NCBI RefSeq assembly: GCF_027921745.1
Contig: NC_079238.1
Coordinates: forward strand, 5,456,001 to 5,520,000
DNA: 64,000 bases
DNA from: Schizosaccharomyces osmophilus
Taxonomy: Eukaryota > Ascomycota > Schizosaccharomycetes > Schizosaccharomycetales > Schizosaccharomycetaceae
Direction of reading: 5' to 3'
In this document: one piece after another, positions 62,381-64,000 of the stretch
How positions within the stretch are numbered: position 1 is the stretch's first letter
Layout: each line of letters begins with the position of its first letter
The notes under the pieces: model-generated
What the model was told of the DNA's origin: nothing
The model's input: only the letters and a program-made list of their open reading frames with translations
Databases searched by the model: none
Made by a program: the position numbers and the translations under genes

Positions 62381-64000
62381 TTGAATTTGCTCTACTCAAA
62401 TTCCTACCGGCACCACTTTTCAGGTCACTTCAAACTCAACACCGAAACCCAAACCAAGAATAATCATAATGGAAGCCTCTCTACTCCTAATGCTCGTATA
62501 ATACCAAACTTAATTTGGATAGGAGTTTCGTTATTTCTAAACGTATTTCTCTCTGGTTTTGATGGGACAGGTACAGCTTCTGCTTATACTACGATCGGTG
62601 AAGAATTTCACGCTGCAAATTTAGCGTCATGGATTACCACTTCGTATTTAATTACTAGTACTACATTTCAGCCTTTATACGGATTGATACGGATCGTTTT
62701 CAGACATTATAGGAAGGTGAGTATGTTAATATATGGCATCGGGACTGTTTAGTCTTGGTTATCTATGGTGCTACTTTGCTATTGGGATCTTTTTTTTTAA
62801 TAATTGCAAGAAGTTTTTTATGGGAATTGGGGGAGGAGGATTGATCACACTGTACACATTCATCGACTCGGATATCATTCCAACAAGGAAACGAGGGCTG
62901 TTCCAAGCATTTCAAAATCTATTGTTATGATTTGGTGCCATTTGTGGAACGTCTTTTGAAGGTGTACTTTGTGAAGCATTTAGTTGGGGAGTTGTTTTCT
63001 CATCCAAGTTCCTTTTTCACTTTCAAGTTTTGCTGTAGGGTATTTTTTTTGTACAAAATTAAGCTTGTTATACAAGGCTTCACAATATCGAATTCTTTTG
63101 ATATATCAGGAGGATACTTTTGGTTTCTGGGTTGACGGCATTGTTATTGGTTTATCTTTTGGTGGTACAAAATCCATTCAAACATGTGAACCCTCTAAAT
63201 TTTCATATTATTGGGAGTGTTGTGTATATCTGCATTCATATATGTAGAATTTACAACGAAAGCGGCGCCAATTATTCCATTAAAATCGCTTCAAGGGTTA
63301 TACAGTACCCTTGTTTTAACGATTGGGGGTTTCACTGGATTAGCAGGATATGCTTATTTATTTACACTCGCTTTATTTTTTCAACTAGTACAAGGGGATA
63401 GTCTTTCCAAAGCCGGACTTTGTCTTGCTTTACCTTCCTTGTCTACAGCTATAGGAGGATTGATTTCTGGTAATCTCATGCATCAACATGTTCGCGTGGG
63501 AGCACCTACTTTTTTGGGGAGTACTTCTCATGGCTTTAGGATATGTCCTTAGTTTGTTTATATATCCTGGCATATCACCAATACTACTGGGTCTATTTTT
63601 GATTCCAGCCAACATTGGGCAAGGTATAGGATTTTCAAGCTCCTTCTTTTCGTTCATTTTTTCTGCGTTTCCTCAAAATTCACATGCTCCATCTACATCA
63701 ACGCTTTATTTGATTAGAAGCATTGGTTCATTGTTTGACGTAGGCGTATTATCAGCCATCATTCAATCGACTCTTAGGAAAAGAGTATTCACTGAATTAT
63801 CAGATTTTACTGATCTCAATGAAAACCAGATTCGAGAGGTTCTTCTTTATATGATTTACCAGAGGATATTCAGAAGATTGTATTAGGTGATTATACTTTT
63901 GCCATTCGAAATGCACAGAGTTTACGATGATTTGCTGCATAATAGCCCTTATCTTATGTATTTTGAAGGACGTGATAAAACCAAATACACATTCCGGATT
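62381..64000 (+). pseudogene. Decayed 14-helix MFS transporter (Fnx1-like), cut by window end
   Basis: The first block (NLIWIGVSLFLNVFLSGFDGTGTASAYTTIG, WITTSYLITSTTFQPLYG) is the start of a DHA2-type permease like S. pombe Fnx1/Fnx2 vacuolar basic-amino-acid or multidrug transporters. Later blocks (KKFFMGIGGGGL, ITLYTFIDSDIIPTRKRGLFQAF, PIIPLKSLQGLYSTLVLTIGGFTGLAGYAYLFT, IPANIGQGIGFSSSFFSF) appear in order but in changing frames, with at least five interruptions and a short deletion after PLYG. The C-terminal helix (ICCIIALILCILKDV) reaches the window edge. Confidence 0.75.

Noticed and set aside
1-64000. CRISPR arrays, bacterial operons, Shine-Dalgarno sites, Rho-independent terminators
   Set aside because: The window is a nuclear fungal genome; none are expected and none were seen.

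Overview
The window is AT-rich, carries intron-containing protein genes with short spliceosomal introns (GTANGT donors, CTAAC/CTGAC-type branch sites), dispersed 5S rRNA genes, an M-factor pheromone gene, a wtf spore-killer gene and a Tf-type LTR retrotransposon. Together these identify a fission yeast. The 5S-flanked wtf gene and a young Tf element point to the S. octosporus / S. osmophilus / S. cryophilus side of Schizosaccharomyces rather than S. pombe. The gene content (transporters, oxygenases, hydrolases, pseudogenes, repeats) looks like accessory, probably subtelomeric or chromosome-arm-end, DNA.

Layout. 0.2-2.2 kb: emc3 (five exons), an initiator tRNA-Met preceded by a decayed tRNA-Ser leader, and tRNA-Leu. 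2.4-3.0 kb: a 5S relic joined to a Mug135-like gene remnant. 4-13.8 kb: RTA1-type membrane protein, nitrilase-like hydrolase, tRNA-Arg, zinc deaminase, DHA1 MFS transporter, spliced sugar O-acetyltransferase, spliced 2OG-Fe(II) oxygenase. 15.4-24.7 kb: protein isoaspartate methyltransferase, Hsp31/DJ-1 protein, esterase, a 42-residue spliced M-factor precursor, hemerythrin-domain protein, Ght-type hexose transporter. 24.7-28.1 kb is gene-poor. 28.1-40.9 kb: phosphodiester/phosphate MFS transporter, tiny secreted peptide, another 5S relic, arylsulfatase, allantoate-family MFS transporter, ferric reductase.

41-51.7 kb is the most dynamic part: 5S relic, LTRs in opposite orientation, a Mug135-like pseudogene, a whole-looking Tf element with identical LTRs, and a five-exon wtf gene bracketed by two 5S sequences. 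Target-site duplications show that the interval between two inverted LTRs has been flipped. 52.5-64 kb: a second 2OG oxygenase, a TauD/JLP1-type sulfonate dioxygenase, decayed surface-protein genes, tRNA-Pro, tRNA-Gly, a small secreted protein, an intact Mug135-like gene with internal heptad repeats, and a decayed multidrug/amino-acid MFS gene running off the end.

Functional threads: nutrient scavenging (arylsulfatase, sulfonate dioxygenase, organic-anion and phosphodiester permeases, hexose permease, ferric reductase), mating and meiosis (M-factor, wtf, Mug135-like family), and 5S rDNA as a recurring neighbour of rapidly changing gene families.
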